A stretch of 64,000 nt of DNA from Lysinibacillus cavernae (GTDB lineage: Bacteria; Bacillota; Bacilli; Bacillales_A; Planococcaceae). The position numbers and the translations under genes are program-made. Location: positions 186,001 to 250,000 of the forward strand of contig NZ_WMEF01000003.1 in NCBI RefSeq assembly GCF_009724685.1. Direction: 5' to 3'. Positions 1 to 7,588 of this stretch are shown in pieces. Under the pieces are notes generated by a model that was not told where the DNA came from, did no database searches, and was given only the letters and a program-made list of their open reading frames with translations. Within the stretch, counting starts at the first letter, position 1, and every line of letters begins with the position of its first letter.

Positions 1-579
1 TTCCCAAAAGCCAGCTGTACAAAGTAATAGGGCATCACCATCAGTAAGCTTCATTTTTTTAGACACAAAGGGTTGAAATTTGTTTGGTTTGCCAAGGTAA
101 TTCAACAAATTCCCTCTTTCTTCATGCTGGCTAATATCTAATGAACGGCTTTGGCTGTTTACTATTTCCTGCGCTAAACTTTGATCTGTACTTTTGTAGG
201 ATAATGTACCGTTACGGAAGTGATACAATCGCGAATTACCCGCTACACCAACAATCATTTTTGAGTAATCCGAAACAACTATGACGATACTAGCCTTCAA
301 TCTTACGCGTAAGCTTTGCGCTTGTAGTACATTTTGTGCATGCTTAAGATATTTATTGATCGCTCTTCTTGACATAGCTGGCTTTTCCATAAATTTTTCT
401 AAAATAGCCTTTACAGCAAGCTCTGCACTACTAATTTCCTGATCTGCATCCAAGCCCTTTACAGCTACCCAACAGGCTACATCGTCTAGTTCTGTATAGG
501 CAAAGTAGTCTTTATTTTGCAGAAAGGACCCTGCTTCAGATAAAAAGCTAGTTTTAAAGTCGCAATTTTCCTTTCTCAT
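1..579 (-). CDS. PP2C-like pseudophosphatase, C-terminus beyond the window
   Basis: The gene reads leftward from ATG at 579 for 193 visible codons with no stop before the window edge. The fold pattern is that of a PP2C phosphatase, but the acidic metal ligands are replaced. The usual ADG becomes VKG, the GDSR-type motif becomes GNSR (followed by LYHFRNG), and the late SDG becomes TAG (LLLCTAGFW). The upstream neighbour at 612-1451 keeps all ligands, so this copy is probably a non-catalytic partner that binds phosphoprotein or titrates the kinase. No membrane segment is seen. It lies 32 bases after the active paralog, probably in the same operon. The PP2C fold is fairly sure; loss of activity is inferred from the missing aspartates. 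Confidence 0.7.
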   Translation of the reverse strand, partial: MRKENCDFKTSFLSEAGSFLQNKDYFAYTELDDVACWVAVKGLDADQEISSAELAVKAILEKFMEKPAMSRRAINKYLKHAQNVLQAQSLRVRLKASIVIVVSDYSKMIVGVAGNSRLYHFRNGTLSYKSTDQSLAQEIVNSQSRSLDISQHEERGNLLNYLGKPNKFQPFVSKKMKLTDGDALLLCTAGFWE

Positions 580-611
580 ACGTCTCCTCCTTCTCTATTC
601 CCTATTCATCG

Positions 612-1451
612 TCACCACGTTTTTTCTAAAATCACGATGGTAGCATTATCTTGATTTTTTAAGCGTTTTTGTTCAACGGCTTTGATCATGCTTTGTGCTA
701 AATCATAGGGTGGAGCTTGCTGAGAGAGAATTTTTTCCATTTCAACCTCCGTTATAGCATCATAGATTCCATCACTGAAAAGACATACCTTGTCCCCTCT
801 ATTTAGCTGAATCGGATTATTACCTGTATCTAGATTTTTAAAGCCTGCATATCCTAAATAATTGATTAATCTCTTTTTGAGAGGATTTTCCTGAACCTCA
901 AGTTGCGATAGTTCACCCGCAATATATCGTTCGGTTAGAACTGATTCAAAAATATGTTTTTGGTTAATCGCTAAAAACTCACCATTTCTAAAGATCGTGA
1001 GAACGCTATCCCCTACGGCTCCCCAATGAAGATAGCCTTCGCTATCAATAATGGCCGTGACTAGTGTTGTTCCTCCATTTGAGCCATTTAAGTTTTCCAC
1101 AATCATATGATTACTTGCCATAGCAGTTTCCTTAAAAAACTTTGGTAGATTACTTAAGCTACTCAGCTTTTTAAATTCTTCAATGAAGGTTGTTACTGCG
1201 ATCGTGCTGGCCATCCGACCATTGGCTAAACCACTAATTCCATCTGCAAGCACCGCGATTGTGCCACACGTCGTTTCGACCGTTGAGAAATAATCATCCT
1301 GTTCATCACGTCTTCCAATTGTTTGACCATTCCCAATATAGATTTTTCCTTTATCCATTTTTTGCGCAAGTATACCTCTTATTAGGAGTAACAAGATGAG
1401 TACAATGATAAAGATGAATGTAATTATGTACGGCATTAACTTTTGGTCCAT
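612..1451 (-). CDS. membrane-anchored PP2C-family Ser/Thr phosphatase
   Basis: This 279-residue protein has one N-terminal membrane helix (about residues 8-25) followed by a PP2C domain. Metal-binding motifs are visible in order: RRDEQDDY (about 47-54), LADGISG (about 68-74), GDSVL, FSDGIYD and QDNAT near the C-terminus. PP2C enzymes remove phosphate from Ser/Thr using two Mn/Mg ions, and here the catalytic domain should face the cytosol. It sits in a minus-strand run with a Ser/Thr kinase (6507-7439), two FHA proteins and a J-domain protein, so it probably reverses the kinase's phosphorylation of FHA-bound partners. This resembles the PpkA/PppA/Fha control of type VI secretion. Confidence 0.9.
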   Translation of the reverse strand: MDQKLMPYIITFIFIIVLILLLLIRGILAQKMDKGKIYIGNGQTIGRRDEQDDYFSTVETTCGTIAVLADGISGLANGRMASTIAVTTFIEEFKKLSSLSNLPKFFKETAMASNHMIVENLNGSNGGTTLVTAIIDSEGYLHWGAVGDSVLTIFRNGEFLAINQKHIFESVLTERYIAGELSQLEVQENPLKKRLINYLGYAGFKNLDTGNNPIQLNRGDKVCLFSDGIYDAITEVEMEKILSQQAPPYDLAQSMIKAVEQKRLKNQDNATIVILEKTW

Positions 1452-1457
1452 ATGTCA

Positions 1458-1985
1458 TCATTCCTCACTTTGATTGTTTTCCCATTCAAAGTGAACGCCA
1501 CAAAGTGGAATAAATAAAAATATGCTTCTCCCAAGCTGTATCACATCATAGGCTGCTAATTCCGTTGGTGTATAAACTGCCTCATTATTCAAATAAGCTA
1601 ATCCTGATGCATCTCCTGGCAGTAAGTAAAAATTACGTTTTTTAGGATCATACACAATGACTGCATGATTACGCTTAGAAATTGAATTGTCTCCAGCAAT
1701 ACGGATATGCATATCTTCTGCTCTACCTATGAAATTCTTTTCAGATAAAATGCGATAATCTCTACCCATTTGTGGTCCTTCAATGCAAACTAACCATCCT
1801 GTTACAGGATCTATTCCATCCATTTCTCCTAAGTAGGGCAATGTTTTATCATCTGCTTCAACGACAGGTAAGGAAGGACTATTTTGTCTTTGCTCCTGCT
1901 CCACCATCACGTTACAGTATGGACAAATATTGCGATGTCTTCTTGAACTAAACATGTGACCATTTGTACATCTAATCAAACTCAT
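1458..1985 (-). CDS. zinc-ribbon plus FHA domain protein
   Basis: An N-terminal metal-binding motif (CTNGH, then CPYC about 16 residues later) is followed by a linker and a C-terminal FHA domain. The FHA signature residues are GR at the first loop and SISKRNHA as the phosphothreonine-binding region. FHA domains bind phosphothreonine, the likely product of the kinase at 6507-7439. The start is set at 1985 because a GGGGGA ribosome site lies 7 bases before that ATG; the longer reading from 2000 would begin inside it. It is cytosolic, with no membrane helix, and only 6 bases precede the phosphatase gene, so the two are co-transcribed. Confidence 0.85.
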   Translation of the reverse strand: MSLIRCTNGHMFSSRRHRNICPYCNVMVEQEQRQNSPSLPVVEADDKTLPYLGEMDGIDPVTGWLVCIEGPQMGRDYRILSEKNFIGRAEDMHIRIAGDNSISKRNHAVIVYDPKKRNFYLLPGDASGLAYLNNEAVYTPTELAAYDVIQLGRSIFLFIPLCGVHFEWENNQSEE

Positions 1986-2021
1986 TTCGATATCCCCCAT
2001 CTTCGTTACGAATTTTTTTCT

Positions 2022-2597
2022 CTATTTAACCAAAATTCGTGTATTCGCTATGTATATTGTGTCTCCATTACCTAATGGGTAAGGAATCTCATGTTGTAAT
2101 CTATTTTTTACGCGCTTATTTGCTTTTTTTAAGCCAACACCATTAACCGAATCGATATCCTCTACATACCAAATACCAGCTACACAATTAAGTACAGCAT
2201 GCTCATAATTCACAAGTGATTCATACTCTGTTCCACTTAAATCAATATCTGCCTTGTGTTCAGCTGAACTTTTACCAATAAGTAAAGAAATTTGATCGCC
2301 AAGTTCCCATTCATCGATTTCTACTCCACGTTCATTAAGGAGAACAAGCTTGGAAATGTCCTTCTTTGCCATCACTTGTGTGATTGCCTTCGCTTCGTAT
2401 TTGAGTGAGACGTAAATAATGGCAAGTATGACCATTACCGTCCCAATAACGAATTTCAAAAGGACATCCTGATTCATCACAAAAACATATAAAATGTAAA
2501 AGAAGGCGATTGTGACAATAATGATATCGATAATTTTTATAAACATTTTTTTCCGTGTATTTCCACTGTAAGCTTCAGCTGAAAATGGCTCATGCAT
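2022..2597 (-). CDS. membrane FHA-domain protein
   Basis: The protein has 191 residues. Two hydrophobic helices (about residues 21-42 and 48-66) anchor it in the membrane, leaving a C-terminal cytosolic FHA-like domain from about residue 105. This shows a GKSS first loop, an EHAVLNC segment in place of the usual SRxHA and a DIDSVNGVG turn. The short N-terminus lacks other domains. In type VI systems a membrane-linked FHA protein recruits phosphorylated assembly factors. A similar role is suggested here by the neighbouring kinase, phosphatases and tube/sheath-like genes, but this is inference. The phosphopeptide pocket is less canonical than in the neighbour at 1458-1985. Confidence 0.75.
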   Translation of the reverse strand: MHEPFSAEAYSGNTRKKMFIKIIDIIIVTIAFFYILYVFVMNQDVLLKFVIGTVMVILAIIYVSLKYEAKAITQVMAKKDISKLVLLNERGVEIDEWELGDQISLLIGKSSAEHKADIDLSGTEYESLVNYEHAVLNCVAGIWYVEDIDSVNGVGLKKANKRVKNRLQHEIPYPLGNGDTIYIANTRILVK

Positions 2598-2625
2598 CTA
2601 ATCACGCTCCTCTCTTTTTCATGGC

Positions 2626-3060
2626 TTATTTATTAAAAAAGCGTTCGAATAAATCCGTAGTATCCAATGGATTTTTCTTCGTTTTTTTATGAAGAGTCGA
2701 GGACATCTCCTTTGTTTTTGGATTGAAACCAAAGAAATGTTCAAAGTTTTTTTCAATATTATTCATATTAAAATCTGGCTTTTTCTCTGCAGATTGATGT
2801 CCGTTTGACTGCTTTTCATTCTTTTGTTCATTTTGCCAGCTCGTACCTGTACCATCGAGACGAGCATCGTACGTCTCTTTCAACGCTGGATCTTTAAGCA
2901 CCTTATAGGCCTCTTGAACCTCTAAAAAAATCTTCTCTGATTGTTGATTTCCACCACTCACATCAGGGTGATGTGTTTTAGAGAGCTTTCGGTAAGCTAA
3001 TTTTATTTGTTCTTGTGTTGCATTTCGGTCTATACCTAATGTTTCATAATGCGTTTTCAT
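2626..3060 (-). CDS. J-domain (DnaJ-like) co-chaperone
   Basis: The protein has 144 residues. Residues 1-68 form a J-domain with the diagnostic HPD tripeptide (KTHHPDVSGG) and flanking helices. There is no Gly/Phe region, zinc-finger or DnaJ C-terminal domain, so it is a type III-like protein that can stimulate an Hsp70 (DnaK) on a dedicated client. The remaining C-terminus is charged and low in complexity. It lies between the tube-like gene and the FHA genes, so the client may be a component of this assembly. A terminator-like hairpin at 3087-3122 separates it from the tube-like gene, so its expression should be lower. Confidence 0.85.
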   Translation of the reverse strand: MKTHYETLGIDRNATQEQIKLAYRKLSKTHHPDVSGGNQQSEKIFLEVQEAYKVLKDPALKETYDARLDGTGTSWQNEQKNEKQSNGHQSAEKKPDFNMNNIEKNFEHFFGFNPKTKEMSSTLHKKTKKNPLDTTDLFERFFNK

Positions 3061-3086
3061 GTTTTCAACCCCATTTTAGGATTATT

Positions 3087-3122
3087 AAAAATAATCTAAG
3101 GAACTATAAAAGTTCCTTAGAT
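3087..3122 (-). terminator. terminator-like hairpin after the tube-like gene
   Basis: A perfect 12-bp stem (ATCTAAGGAACT with AGTTCCTTAGAT, 5-base loop) is followed on the minus strand by TATTTTTA. It lies 30 bases past the tube-like stop codon and 27 bases before the J-domain start. It probably lets most transcripts of the abundant structural genes stop here while some read through into the regulatory genes. Confidence 0.7.
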
Positions 3123-3151
3123 AATTGGTAGTGTTTTATCCTGCTGCAATC

Positions 3152-3577
3152 TTAGACAGCGTAGCCACCCTCGATTTTTGCCAAGTCTGTTTTGTCTTTC
3201 TTTTGCTTAATAAATAAGAAGAACTCACCAATACCTTCTGTGTCACCATATCTTTCTGTATAATCCACTACGAAAGCATTTGGGAAATGAATTTTTCTTA
3301 CTACTTGATCAGCTGAAATAACTTCAAGTGTTACTTTGCGGTAGCAATCAGCTTTTTCAGCTGGTATTAATGACCATAATCCTAATTTCATCGTATCATC
3401 AGAATTATCACCATCAGTGGCAGTTAAAATTTTACCTTTTACTTTTAAAGTTGCACCTACATCTGTAGAGCGAGCGTTAGAATCATTCGGTGTATCTGTC
3501 TCATATTCGACAGTCATGATGCTTTCTAAGCCTAATTCAATTGCTTCTGATCCTTCTACTTTTAATACAAAACCCAT
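3152..3577 (-). CDS. Hcp/phage-tail-tube-like protein
   Basis: This compact 141-residue, beta-rich protein has no signal or membrane segment. Its size and pattern fit the gp19/Hcp tube fold. The second half has a run of strands (KVTLEVISA ... RKIHFPNAFVVDY) resembling the Hcp 'L.nA.V' strand, and a closing strand FFLFIKQKK. Tube proteins stack as hexamers inside a contractile sheath. The gene follows the 722-residue sheath-like gene, is bracketed by hairpins at 3654-3689 and 3087-3122, and has a good ribosome site (AGGAGGT). These suggest a separately tuned, highly expressed structural gene. I recall homologues annotated as 'membrane-associated protease 1', a name nothing in the sequence supports. 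The assignment is by pattern and context, not alignment. Confidence 0.55.
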   Translation of the reverse strand: MGFVLKVEGSEAIELGLESIMTVEYETDTPNDSNARSTDVGATLKVKGKILTATDGDNSDDTMKLGLWSLIPAEKADCYRKVTLEVISADQVVRKIHFPNAFVVDYTERYGDTEGIGEFFLFIKQKKDKTDLAKIEGGYAV

Positions 3578-3653
3578 TTTTAGTACCTCCTAAAATTTGT
3601 TGAATCGTGACTTCTAACTGTTCTAATGAAATAAATTTAAGTACAGCTATCCA

Positions 3654-3689
3654 TTTCACAGTGCCATATTTTATCCTGGCACTATGAAA
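3654..3689 (-). other. strong hairpin between sheath-like and tube-like genes
   Basis: A 13-bp stem (TTTCATAGTGCCA paired with TGGCACTGTGAAA, one G-U pair) has a 10-base loop. No U-run follows on the minus strand, so it is not a normal terminator. It is better placed as an RNA stabiliser or processing site giving the tube-like mRNA its own 5' end. Confidence 0.6.
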
Positions 3690-3809
3690 TATGTAATATT
3701 TTTCATTAGTAGCAATTAGTCGTTCAATTCATATTTATGTTAAAAGATTTATACATGATAAATCTTAAACATCCGTCTAAAATACTTGAAAATTGAGATA
3801 AATAAATTG

Positions 3810-5978
3810 TTAGGCTTTAACAGCACTTGTCCCTTTAGTAATCGTGACCTCAAGATTTTTAACATTACCGTTAAACACAAGATCAATCTGACATAAGCTT
3901 GTTTTCTCATCAATGATGTAGCCGATATCATCTCCATCATGAATAATAGAGTTGACATGACCTTTATCATTCAGCCACTTACTTTTTTGACTACTTGGAT
4001 TATTACTAAAGAAGCGAACGATATTCTCGTGCTTAAAGTCACCAGATTGGAAACGAAGTATTCTTTCAATATACGTACTAACTTGCGTTTTATAGATTGA
4101 ATCAAATCCATCTTCTTCCATCGCTAGACTTCTTGCTTTATATACAGTGATTCGTCTTATATCTTTATCCTGTAGTTGGGCATTTTCGGAAGAGAATACA
4201 AAACCGAAGCTTCTGCTGTTAATAGCGTCTTTAATATTATTCGTAAAACCTGAAATTTCTTTTGCCATCGTAGTTACTGCTCTAAGTGAGTTGTCTCCAG
4301 CTTCAATATCAAAACGAACGCCAGGATAATTGCGTTTTACATTTCTAAATGATTCCTTTAAATACTCTGGACATTGGTAGGCGGAAACGATTCCTGCTGC
4401 TACATAACTAGCACCTACATAGACTCCTTCGATCCATAGCTTTAAAATATCTTCCTTTTCTTTCGATAAACGAGCGCCATTTTCGGTAGTATGCATTCTC
4501 GTATCAATGACAACACCTGATTTATCTTTTGGAATAATCGTAAAGTTTGGTAAACATGGTATTGCGAACTCACTAAAATCTTTTCTGACAAGAATGGAGC
4601 ATTTATCGATCAGGCGATCAATCCCGGCAGTTGCGATTCCGTTGAATGTTGTTTCTTCTTCAGCCATAAAGTTGAAGAAAATTTGCACCTTGTAATCTTT
4701 TACCGTATCTAAGAGGATTGATAAAGATTCCATTGTGTTACCCTCTTGCTTTGTAACCTTTTCATTCCCTTTGAATCTTGATCGGCTAACTTTCATATTT
4801 CCAGAAGATTCTAATTCTAAAGCAGGTACAATGCCATACCATACTGTATCTGTAAAATCATTTTTAGCGTTAACCGTATTTAAATACGTGCGTAATCTTG
4901 GCAGGTTATTACTTTTCACGAGCATATCGAGCTTCGTGTTTGTAACTAGTAATGAAGGCTGCATTCCTTTATTTTTCGTAGCATATTGATCGAAGTACAT
5001 TTTGACGCCTAATAGCTTTTCGACTAAAGGCTTAACCGTTTTCACAAATTCATCCTTTGCATCCTTATAGAACTCAAGGTATGTATTGTAATTTTGAACT
5101 TCCGTTTCTACATCAAATTCGGCAATTACAGCTGGTAAAGGCGAGAACGTTCTCACAACTAAATCTTTCACATAGGAAGATGGCGTTTCCGTAATTGCTT
5201 CATAGTCTTCTTCGAAAACAGTACTCAAGCCGTAGTTACTATTTTCTTCAATGACCATCAGTTCAGAACTATTCGTTTGAGGTGCCTCAATAATTTTTAA
5301 TTCGCCATTATCACCAATAGTAAGTGTACCGATTTGTAATTTTTCTGACTCATCCTCATCTTGACTAGCACCTAATAATAATCTTGTTTTAATATCTTCG
5401 ATTGCTAATGGTAACATCGCCATTACATTGTTGTAGTTTCTACTTGCTACTTCAAACATAAGATTTAGCTTGTCACCCGTATCTAATTTTTTCGGATCTC
5501 CCTCATCTAGCTTGTCATATTCACCGTATAGGTAATGAATTTCCTTACGAACTTGGCGAATATCATCCATGACTTTTTTAGGAGAAATCATGTCTAGTAA
5601 ATTTTCAAATTTAAAATCTACATTCGTGATGCCTTGGCTTCTTTTTGTATCAATGAGCGTAAATAGCATCTTTAAAAAATCGTTATTTTGATCGATTGCT
5701 ATTTCAGATATACAATCATCTTGAATGCCTTCAGGTTTTTTTAAGGTATACATAACCTTTTGGTTTGCCGCATTATAAAATGAATAAACAGTAGGAGAAA
5801 ACTTATCTAAAAATTCGTCGAAGCTTTTTACAAGAAGATGTTGACTAATTTCCTTGATCTTTTCATCACTTAGACTGTCGATTCCTTTTACATCGCCAAC
5901 AAGCGTAATTAAATCCAATTTCTCTGGGTTTATTTCTTCAAAGAGCATTGTTCGGTTTGTTTGACTAATAATCTCCAT
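3810..5978 (-). CDS. putative contractile-sheath-like protein (722 aa)
   Basis: This large soluble protein has no signal peptide or membrane helix. The first 100 residues include an FDEFLDKFSP stretch (about 53-62) loosely like the N-terminal region of T6SS sheath subunit TssB. The last 150 residues contain an arginine-rich stretch (DIRRITVYKARS), a YIERILRF helix and a final strand pair (IDLVFNGNVKNLEVTI), reminiscent of sheath C-terminal 'handshake' arms. The length roughly equals TssB plus TssC. It directly precedes the Hcp-like gene, the usual sheath-tube order. The start at 5978 gives a good protein, but its AAAGGAGGG ribosome site lies 28 bases upstream with a hairpin between. I do not recognise the family with certainty; automated names such as 'transcriptional regulator' have no visible support. 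Confidence 0.5.
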   Translation of the reverse strand: MEIISQTNRTMLFEEINPEKLDLITLVGDVKGIDSLSDEKIKEISQHLLVKSFDEFLDKFSPTVYSFYNAANQKVMYTLKKPEGIQDDCISEIAIDQNNDFLKMLFTLIDTKRSQGITNVDFKFENLLDMISPKKVMDDIRQVRKEIHYLYGEYDKLDEGDPKKLDTGDKLNLMFEVASRNYNNVMAMLPLAIEDIKTRLLLGASQDEDESEKLQIGTLTIGDNGELKIIEAPQTNSSELMVIEENSNYGLSTVFEEDYEAITETPSSYVKDLVVRTFSPLPAVIAEFDVETEVQNYNTYLEFYKDAKDEFVKTVKPLVEKLLGVKMYFDQYATKNKGMQPSLLVTNTKLDMLVKSNNLPRLRTYLNTVNAKNDFTDTVWYGIVPALELESSGNMKVSRSRFKGNEKVTKQEGNTMESLSILLDTVKDYKVQIFFNFMAEEETTFNGIATAGIDRLIDKCSILVRKDFSEFAIPCLPNFTIIPKDKSGVVIDTRMHTTENGARLSKEKEDILKLWIEGVYVGASYVAAGIVSAYQCPEYLKESFRNVKRNYPGVRFDIEAGDNSLRAVTTMAKEISGFTNNIKDAINSRSFGFVFSSENAQLQDKDIRRITVYKARSLAMEEDGFDSIYKTQVSTYIERILRFQSGDFKHENIVRFFSNNPSSQKSKWLNDKGHVNSIIHDGDDIGYIIDEKTSLCQIDLVFNGNVKNLEVTITKGTSAVKA

Positions 5979-6015
5979 TCATTTGGCTGTATATTTCTAC
6001 AGCCATCCCTCCTTT
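5979..6015 (-). promoter_or_regulatory. ribosome site separated from the start by a hairpin
   Basis: Reading the minus strand, AAAGGAGGG (6015-6007) is followed by AT, a perfect 7-bp hairpin (GGCTGTA, loop GAAATA, TACAGCC; 6004-5985), then six bases and the ATG at 5978. Linear spacing is 28 bases, but if the hairpin forms the effective spacing is 8. A 13-codon open frame also begins at the ATG touching the ribosome site and ends inside the sheath-like gene, so a coupled leader peptide is an alternative. Confidence 0.55.
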
Positions 6016-6129
6016 AGATAACGAATTTCGAGTAAGCATAAACATTAGTGAGTAAAAAATACAGGATTAGAATTGTAAAACTACTAGATTCGAGCATCTA
6101 AAAAGACATTCCTACACTTAAATTAAGAT

Positions 6130-6159
6130 AATATAAACATTTAAGAAAAAATTTTACAA
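6130..6159 (-). promoter_or_regulatory. candidate sigma-A promoter of the sheath-like operon
   Basis: On the minus strand TTGTAA (6159-6154) and TATATT (6135-6130) are separated by 18 bases. Transcription would start near 6123, giving a leader of about 145 bases before the sheath-like start. The surrounding DNA is very AT-rich, so chance matches are likely. Confidence 0.35.
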
Positions 6160-6289
6160 TAAAAACAATAATGTACTAATTTTATGTACGAGAAACTCGA
6201 ATTCAGCTTTATGCATTTTTTATACAAAATTCACTAATGGTTTTATGTATCACAAACGTAACTATACAATACCTAAAATTAATGTCAAT

Positions 6290-6314
6290 ATTTACAATAG
6301 AATATATTGTAAAT
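6290..6314. promoter_or_regulatory. perfect inverted repeat, operator-like
   Basis: The half sites ATTTACAATA and TATTGTAAAT are exact 10-bp inverted repeats around a 5-base centre, in the 528-base gap between the kinase and sheath-like genes. It lies about 130 bases upstream of the candidate sheath promoter. A related ATTTACAA half site occurs near 7480, upstream of the kinase. Apart from this and the candidate promoter, the gap 5979-6506 shows only AT-rich sequence. Confidence 0.4.
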
Positions 6315-6506
6315 AAAAACATTTTAAGGTCCTATTAATAAAAATATTACATGGTAATATTTATGATATTTTTTAGGTAAATAATGAATTAATCCTATTT
6401 TTTTATAAAAAAAACAACTAAAGGTCCAATTATTAGTAGGCCTAAAGCTGCTTTCTTCGTTTATCACCTTATGCAGAAAAATGGATAAAAAGTATTATTC
6501 CAATAG

Positions 6507-7439
6507 TTATTTTGGTCTTTTAGAATTAATTTGTTTTAAATAGTTCTTTAGACATTTGAACTTTTCTTCCAAAATAATCATGTATTTAATAAAAGAAAGG
6601 GACGAGCATCTTTTATTACGCTGCACTTGCAAGCCCCACAAAATAGTTATCGACATAGGAATACTCACTTTTGTATTATATTTTCTCACATTCACAAGTT
6701 TATCCTCGATTAACCTTTGAGAAACATCTAGTGGAATTTCGTTCGTTAATGCGTAATATAAAGTTGCCGTTAAACTATAAATATCTGTATAAATGCCTTG
6801 CTCCCCTTTAATGGAATACTGCTCAATCGGTGAGTACCCTGGAGTAGTAAATATTTGATATTCTTTGACTTTTTTATAATAAATAGCTGAACCAAAATCC
6901 AATAAGCGAGGTTTCCCTTGCGCATCGATGATAATATTATTCGGCTTTATATCCCGATGAATAATACCCTTACTATGTAAATACGAGATAGCATCAATTA
7001 ACGGTAGGAATATTTCTTCATATAGATGATGCCTTTCATGAATAGTATATCTATGTATATATTGGTCCAATAATACCCCATCATAATAATCTGTAATCAT
7101 ATAAATAGAACCATTTTCAATAAAATGATGTCTATACTTCACTATATTTTGATGGTGTAAATGCTGGATCATGAATGCTTCACATAGAAATCTCTCCTTT
7201 AATTCCTCAAATTTTTCCTTTGTAGAAGGTAAACGATTGATTACAGCCTTGTTATCCAAATCCCGTAGCGCTAGTTCCATAGGGAAAAATTCCTTAATGA
7301 TTAATCGCTCTCCCGTTTTTATATGTTCAGAAATATAGACAAAGGATAATTTACTAGTGGCAAGAACTCGTATTATTTTATATGTATTATGTAATAGACT
7401 GTTTGCTGGTAAGCTCAATTCAGATATTGTGGCCTGCAT
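6507..7439 (-). CDS. soluble Ser/Thr protein kinase
   Basis: This 310-residue kinase consists of a catalytic domain alone. It shows the VAIK lysine in LIIKEFFP (K49), the catalytic loop HRDIKPNN (161-168), DFG at 181-183 and an activation segment with PGYSPIEQY. The glycine-rich loop is degenerate (LATSKLSFVY). There is no membrane helix, PASTA or sensor domain, unlike PrkC. The 'IKEFFP' signature is common in kinases tied to FHA/PP2C modules. It is the first gene of the left module and would phosphorylate threonines read by the FHA proteins. GGGAG lies 6 bases before the start. It is separated from the sheath-like gene by 528 bases and so probably has its own promoter. Confidence 0.88.
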   Translation of the reverse strand: MQATISELSLPANSLLHNTYKIIRVLATSKLSFVYISEHIKTGERLIIKEFFPMELALRDLDNKAVINRLPSTKEKFEELKERFLCEAFMIQHLHHQNIVKYRHHFIENGSIYMITDYYDGVLLDQYIHRYTIHERHHLYEEIFLPLIDAISYLHSKGIIHRDIKPNNIIIDAQGKPRLLDFGSAIYYKKVKEYQIFTTPGYSPIEQYSIKGEQGIYTDIYSLTATLYYALTNEIPLDVSQRLIEDKLVNVRKYNTKVSIPMSITILWGLQVQRNKRCSSLSFIKYMIILEEKFKCLKNYLKQINSKRPK

Positions 7440-7549
7440 GGTAATCTCCCTTCGAAAATCGAATGTACAATATAATTATTTACAAATTAATGTCATTATA
7501 TCAATTACTATATTTTTATGTATAGTTTGTAATACATGTAAACTCGCAT

Positions 7550-7583
7550 AAAAAAACCGTTCACCATAACGTGAACGGTTTTT
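7550..7583 (-). terminator. terminator of the gcv operon
   Basis: A 12-bp stem built on AAAAACCGTTCA and TGAACGGTTTTT with a short loop lies directly after the gcvPB stop codon. It is A-rich on one side and T-rich on the other and so works in both directions. It separates the gcv operon from the kinase gene. Confidence 0.85.
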
Positions 7584-7588
7584 GTACA

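Noticed and set aside
1-7439. The tube/sheath-like genes as part of an ordinary phage or PBSX-type tail
   Set aside because: No phage structural, lysis or replication genes are seen. The kinase, PP2C, FHA and J-domain neighbours are not phage-like. The left side is unseen, so this is not absolute.
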